This document shows positions 58,752 to 64,000 of a stretch of 64,000 nt of DNA, one piece after another. Position 1 is the first letter of the stretch. The number at the start of each line of letters is the position of its first letter. Under the pieces are notes generated by a model, which was not told the origin of the DNA, searched no databases, and worked only from the letters and a program-made list of their open reading frames with translations. The stretch lies in contig CM077665.1 in the NCBI GenBank assembly GCA_039707655.1, forward strand, positions 306,342,486-306,406,485, read 5' to 3'. This stretch comes from Elymus sibiricus. Taxonomy: Eukaryota > Streptophyta > Magnoliopsida > Poales > Poaceae. Made by a program: the position numbers and the translations under genes.

Positions 58752-59567
58752 ATGGCTAGTTATTCCTTTATCGCGTGTACTCCCGATAATGAGGTTCTTA
58801 ATTTTAAGCAAAGGGGAGGGGAGAACTTAAAAGATGCTTGGTATAGGATTTGCATTGCTCATAATAGATCTATCCATAAGCAATCTACCGTTGTTCTTCT
58901 TTGCAGTTTTTATGTTGGCATAACCACTTGGTATAGATTCGTCCTTGATACGATTACCGGTGGGAATTTCTTGATGTGTCCATCTTTGGATGCTTTTAAT
59001 GCTTTGGAAAGTTTAGTGGGATCACCACCTATCATGATCAATAAAACAACATTAACTCTTGAACACGTTATGGAGAGATTAGACGCTATTGAAAAGAAGA
59101 TGATTACTATAGAACATCTTGACGATTTGGATAAGAAATTGCATAATCTTGCTAATAAAATTGGGGCTAAGGCGGGAGATGCCATTAAATTACTAAAGGC
59201 AAAAGAAACCGTAGTTAACGAAAGGTTATAACAAAGTCCTTACCGTATTGATAAGTTGGAAGAGATTTTTAGTAATTTGGGTTCTGCCTTTTCTTTTATC
59301 AAAACTATTGAAAAAACTCCCGTAAAGAATGGCAAGACAGCGCAAGTCACTAAGAACAAAGTTGCTACACCTAGTGGCCACAAGGGAGATCTTAAAATGA
59401 TTAGTATTCATCCCGACTTTGTTGAAATCATAAGGGATCCTATTTACAAGAATGCATTTTTTGGTTTTCTTCCTAGGAGTGTTATCGTTAAGAAAATGCA
59501 TGCTAATTCTTTGAAGAAATCTAGTTGTGTGATTGAAGAGTTGAAAACCAAAGATGACAATACTTGA
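58752..59567 (+). pseudogene. Element E gag-like ORF, one internal stop
   Basis: From ATG 58752 (MASYSFIACTPDNEVLNFKQ) a single frame of about 271 codons runs to 59567. A TAA at 59229-59231 interrupts it, and the same frame resumes at once. The first half has a gag-like phrase (GGENLKDAWYRICIAHNRS). The middle is Lys/Glu/Leu-rich and probably coiled-coil (LEHVMERLDAIEKKM, LANKIGAKAG). No zinc knuckle, protease or polymerase follows. The next 800 bp are non-coding, so this is probably a non-autonomous gag-only member of the family. The upstream part of the frame before 58752 is leader sequence and was not counted. Confidence 0.65.
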
Positions 59568-60385
59568 ATCTATGCGTTATGCCTAGCTAGGGGCGTAAAA
59601 CGATAGCGCTTGTTGGGAGGCAACCCAATGAATAATTTTTTTTTTACTTTTTCCTTTCTGTTTTTGAGTGTTGACAAAATTATGCCTCTGTTATGATTGT
59701 GTTTTTATGGTTTATTTAGTGTTTGTGCCAAGTATAGCCTTTAGGATAATCCATAGGATGAGTAGAAGTGATGTTGAATCTGAATCAGAAACTTTGCGTC
59801 CAGTATATGAATTTTCATTTTTTGTTGGAACGTGAACTTGAGCTGAAATTTTAACACAGTGTTTCTATACAAATTCCTTACGTTTTCCTAATTTTTCGGA
59901 ATTTTTAGAGTTACATAAGTATGGTTAGAATACATATTACTACATACCATTCTGTTTAAGACAGATTCTGTTTTCGTTGCATTGTGTGCTTGTTTTGATG
60001 AATCTATGGGTTATATTGAAGGGTATGAGCCATGGTAAAGTAAAAATACAGTAGGTATAATGAAATAATAAAATATGAATGGGTTTGCAACAGCACCTAA
60101 AGTAGTGATTTGCTTTATTATACTAACGGATCTCACGAAGATTTTGTTGAGTTTTGTGTGATTGAAGTTTTCAAGTTTTGGGTGAGATCACGATGGATGA
60201 AGGAATAAGGAGTGATAAAAGCCTAAGCTTTGGGATGCTACCACACCCCCAAGATATATCCAAAGAGTAACAAGCAACTAAGCTTGGGGATGTCCCCCGA
60301 GTGGCATCCCCTCTTTCTTCTAACGACCATCGGTATTTTACTTGGAGCTATATTTTTATTCGTCACATATCATGAGTTTTGCTTG
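59568..60385 (+). mobile_element. Element E internal non-coding region
   Basis: AT-rich sequence with phrases common in this Gypsy type, such as GCGCTTGTTGGGAGGCAACC (59608-59627) and repeated AAGC(T)TTGGGATG words near 60226-60290. No coding frame recognised. It ends at GCTTG (60381-60385), the target duplication of C'. Confidence 0.7.
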
Positions 60386-61186
60386 TGTTGGATCACTAGA
60401 AGAGTGTCTAGAGGGGGCGGGTGAATAGACTACTAGCAGGCATTAAAAACCTAACATTTTTCCAAGTTAATTGGTTGGCAGATTTTAGCAATTATAGCAA
60501 GTCTAGCACACCCTACACATGCAAGTCAACAAGTATGGCAGCGGAAAGTAAAGACATTGCATATGGAAGTAAGGAGTTGAGATACGGAGATCAAACGCAT
60601 GAGGGACACGAAGATTTTTCCCGTGGTTCCGATAGGTGGTGCTATCGTACGTCCACGTTTATGGAGTCTTCAACCCACGGAGGGTAACGGTCGCGAGAGT
60701 CCACGGAGGGCTCCACCCATAAGGGTCCACGAAGTAGCAACCTTGACTATTCCATAACGGCTTTCGTCCACGAAGGACTAGCCTCACTATGGGTAGATCT
60801 TCAGGAAGTTGGTGATCTTGCCCGTACAAACTTCTTGGTTCAAGTCCACAACACGAAGTAGGAGGCTCCCAAGCGACACCTAACCAATCTAGGAGGCACC
60901 ACCCTCCAAAAGGTAATAGGCTCGGCAATGTCGATGAACTCCTTGCTCTTGTGCTTCAAGATGATAGACTCCTCAACACACAATCACTCTCTCACAGATT
61001 TGGCTATGGTGGAAGAGATTGATTTGGTGGAAAGCAACTTGGGGAGGCTAGAGATCAAGATTCATATGGTAGGAATGGAATGGCTTGAGCTCAACACATG
61101 AGTAGGTGGCTCTCTCTCAGAAAATAGGATGGGGCAAGTATGGAATAGTTCCGAGTGCTTCTTTCGAGTGGGTGGTGGTGAAGGGG

Positions 61187-61194
61187 TATATATA
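61187..61194 (-). promoter_or_regulatory. TATA box of element C' LTR
   Basis: TATATATA in GGGGTATATATAGGC; in the minus-strand sense it lies just downstream of the palindrome array, as expected for a U3 promoter. Confidence 0.55.
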
Positions 61195-61234
61195 GGCATC
61201 CCCAAAAAATCAACCGTTACACCTAAAGTGACCA

Positions 61235-61700
61235 ACTTGGTGACACCGAAGTATAAAACTCGGTGGTAACGAAGTGACCAAAAGGCAGTAACTTTTGAAT
61301 CTCGGTGAGACCAATACATAACTCTAGGTGGTACCGATTAGGTGACCAACGGTCAGATTGCACAACTCGGTGACGCCGGTTCTCACGTCTTGGTGGTACC
61401 GATTCTTGACCATGGCTGACCAGAGAGTTGGTCCAGAAACTCGGTGGGACCGATTCACAAAACTCGGTGGTACCGATTCTTGTGAATGGCTAACCAGGGA
61501 GTTGGTCCAAAAACTCGGTGAGACCGACTGGCAAAACTCGGTGATACCGAAGACTGAAAATAGCTAAAGAGAAAGTTGACAACTGAACTCGGTGGCACCG
61601 ATGCAGAATCGGTTGCACCGAATGGCTAGGGTTTGGCATGGGTCTGTCTGAGTTTGGGAATCAGTGGGACCGAGTGGGAATTGTTGGTTGCACCGATTTT
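61235..61700 (-). repeat. Array of short imperfect palindromes CTCGGTG-n-ACCGA
   Basis: About 14 copies of a 15 bp word such as CTCGGTGGTACCGA or CTCGGTGAGACCGA, spaced roughly 20-40 bp. Examples: CTCGGTGGGACCGA, CTCGGTGATACCGA, CTCGGTGGCACCGA. The same array, more decayed, is at 3946-4265 and 31320-31625 in the C LTRs. In the element's sense it is directly upstream of the TATA box. Confidence 0.85.
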
Positions 61701-62053
61701 GGATATTTGGCTTGGACAGACTTTTGTGGAATAGTTTGTGGGTGTTTTTGGTGACTATCACTTGTGCACGTGGAGCATCTTGTTCACCAACAGTACCTTA
61801 CCCCCTTTTAATAGTATTGGCTTTCCTATGGACTCAAAGTGATTTCTCACAAAGTAAAATGTAGAGTCCTCTTGCTTAAAACTTTGCCAATCCATTTCCT
61901 TGCATCTTGGGGTTTCTCCACAATCCTTTTGCCAACCCATTTCTCTCTCTATGGACTTTCACCCGAAATATACTAGATAGAAATATTAGTCCAAGAGACA
62001 ATGTATGTTGTCATGAATTATCAAAACCACCAAGGGAGCACATTGTCCTTTCA

Positions 62054-62604
62054 ATCTCCCCCTTTTTGGTAATTGATGACAACATACAATCAAAGCTTCA
62101 AATAAAGATATGCATGGATATAATGAAGACTTTGAAAGACACATGACTTAGATTTGCTCCCCCTAAATGTGTGCAATCCCTTTAAATGATAGTTGCTTTG
62201 GAATGCATGGACACACATATAGTAGAAGGGATATAATGAGTCATGCGTACCTTCGCTATATGCATACAATATATATGAGTGAGGTGTATCCTTGTTCAAG
62301 ACTTCACTCTTGCAAACAATATGTGCAAGAAGCAAGAGATCATCTTGATCAAGGATATGATGCATATACTTACCTTGAGTTCTTGAGCATTCTTGTAGTA
62401 GAGATACACTTGAGAAAACAATGTTAGGAAACACAAGAGTATTCTATCAATCAAAAAGCAATAGGACTCAATAGTACCAAGATATAGAGAAAATATAGAA
62501 GGTAGTATTCCTTAAGATTGATATGTCTCCAAGATCATTTAGAAACTTTCTCCCCTACATATGAAATAGTAGGTCATCCTCTCCCTCTGAATCTTAGCAT
62601 TTAG
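62054..62604 (-). mobile_element. Element C' internal 3' region
   Basis: Begins with the polypurine complement ATCTCCCCCTTTTTGG, then ATTGATGACAACATAC, as in element C at 4570. The rest is AT-rich with no coding frame I trust. It ends at TTTAG (62600-62604), the target duplication of element H. Confidence 0.8.
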
Positions 62605-64000
62605 TGTTGGAAATATGCCCTAGAGGCAATAATAAATTGGTTATTATTATATTTCCTTGTTCATGATAATCGTTTATTATCCATGCTATAATTGTATTGA
62701 TTGGAAACACTGATACAAGTGTGGATACATAGACAACACTGTGTCCCTAGTATGCCTCTAGTGGACTAGCTTGTTGATCAAAGATGGTCAAAGTTTCCTA
62801 GCCATAGACATGAGATGTCGTTTGATAACAGGATCACATCATTAGGAGAATGATGTGATGGACAAGACCCAAACTATGAACGTAGCATATGCTCGTGTCA
62901 GTTTATTGCTATAGTTTTCTGCATGTCAAGTATCTGTTCCTATGACCATGAGATCATGCAACTCACTGACACCGGAGGAGTACCTTGTGTGTATCAAACG
63001 TCACAACGTAATTGGGTGACTATAAAGATGCTCTAAAGGTATCTCCGAAGGTGTCTGTTGAGTTGGCATGGATCAAGACTGGGATTTGTTACTCCGTGTG
63101 ACGGAGAGGTATCTCAGGGCCCACTCGGTAATACAACATCACAACAAGCCTTGCAAGCAATGTGACTAAAGTGTTAGCCACGGGATCTTGTATTACAGAA
63201 TGAGTAAAGAGACTTGCCGGTAACGAGATTGAACTAGGTATAGAGATACCGACGATCAAATCTCGGGCAAGTAACATACCGAAGAAACAAACAGAACAAC
63301 ATACGGGATTAGCTGAATCCTTGACATAGAGGTTCAACCGATAAAGATCTTCGTAGAATATGTGGGAACCAATATGGGCATCCAGGTCCCGCTATTGGTT
63401 ATTGGCCGTAGAGGTGTCTCGGTCATGTCTGCCTAGTTCTCGAACCCGCAGGGTCTGCACACTTAAGGTTCGGTGACGTTTCGGTAGTATAGAGTTATGT
63501 ATGGTGGTGACCGAAGGTTGTTTGGAGTCCTGGATGAGATCCCGGACGTCATGAGGAGCTCCGGAATGGTCCGGAGGTAAAGATTGATATATAGGAAGTC
63601 CTGTTTTGGTCACCGGAAAAGTTTCGGGTACTTCTGTAGTGTACCAGGAGTGTCGGGAGGGTACCGGGGGCCATCGGGAGGGGTGTCTCGACCCAAAGGA
63701 CCTCATGGGCTGTGGGAGGAGTCAAACCAGCCCCTAGTGGGCTGGCCGAACCCCCCCACTAAGGCCCATGCGGCTAGGGGTGGGAAAAACCCAAAGGTGG
63801 ACAGGTGGAAAGAGTTTCCAAGTGGAGAGGAGGAATCCTACTCCTAGTAGGATTGGAGTAGGACTCCTCCACCTCCTATTTCGGCCGAACCCTTGAGGGT
63901 TTGAGGCTGATTCCTCGCCTCCCTCCCTCCTATATATACTAGAGGATTTAGAGGGGAGATCTAACCCTAATTGCCACGTGCTCCCTCTACTTCTTCTAGA
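62605..64000 (+). mobile_element. BARE1/WIS/Angela-type Copia LTR H, truncated by the window end
   Basis: Starts TGTTGGAAATATGCCCTAGA and matches the G LTR (33218 onward) over its first 900 bp or so; the GC-rich part before the TATA box (63600-63900) differs more. TATA at 63931-63938. About 1.4 kb of an expected 1.7 kb is visible. Whether this is a 5' LTR or a solo LTR cannot be seen. Confidence 0.93.
63931..63938 (+). promoter_or_regulatory. TATA box of LTR H
   Basis: TATATATA after CCTCCCTCC, same position as in the G LTR. Confidence 0.6.

Larger units (their letters stand above)
60386..62053 (-). mobile_element. Copia element C', LTR (its 3' LTR), same family as element C
   Basis: A 1668 bp LTR with plus-strand start TGTTGGATCACTAGAAG and end ATTGTCCTTTCA. 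The complement of a polypurine tract follows at 62054, so the element lies on the minus strand. It resembles the C LTRs along most of its length but is clearly diverged. TATA box at 61187-61194 (minus sense) and a well preserved palindrome array at 61235-61700. Left target duplication GCTTG. Confidence 0.88.

Overview
This window is repetitive DNA from a large grass genome, almost certainly Triticeae (wheat, Aegilops or barley relatives). The two Copia LTRs at 33218 and 62605 are recognisably of the BARE1/WIS/Angela group. The 9.3 kb Gypsy element at 6387 looks like a non-autonomous member of the Triticeae Fatima family. I found no intact host gene, tRNA, rRNA or CRISPR array. Nearly every base belongs to a transposable element, and the elements sit inside one another.

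Left half (1-31981). The backbone is a minus-strand Copia element, called C here. Its left LTR is 3422-4569 (start outside the window), its internal region is 4570-6386 plus 15701-16158, and its right LTR is 16159-16795 plus 31118-31981. Three insertions break it. A Gypsy element B (internal tail 826-1851, 3' LTR 1852-3421) lies in the left LTR and is itself broken by a long-LTR Gypsy copy whose LTR end is 1-825. The Fatima-like element D (6387-15695, duplication ACTCC) lies in the gag gene. The 14.3 kb Gypsy element A (16796-31112, duplication GAAAG) lies in the right LTR. D has no reverse transcriptase or integrase; that space holds an antisense five-exon gene.

Middle (31982-33217). This is the only stretch I cannot assign to a named element. 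It has a LINE-like 3' end followed by a GC-rich, promoter-like block.

Right half (33218-64000). The backbone is a plus-strand BARE/Angela element G (5' LTR 33218-34939, leader, broken gag-pol up to 56978). It is split by a CACTA DNA transposon (35863-41751, duplication ACG), by the 13.4 kb Gypsy element F (41766-55133, duplication TCGGG) and by a Gypsy element E (from 56979). E is split by a second minus-strand copy of the C family (C', from 60386), and C' by another BARE/Angela LTR (H, from 62605).

The most interesting object is the CACTA element. It carries the 5' half of a host gene for BTF3 (the beta subunit of the nascent polypeptide-associated complex), in reverse orientation, with GT-AG introns that still splice in frame and a readable short coding frame. 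Other points are the spliced antisense gene in D, an extra ORF upstream of gag in A, and a dense array of short palindromes upstream of the TATA box in the C-family LTRs. All retroelement coding regions are broken, mostly by stop codons that C-to-T or G-to-A changes would produce.
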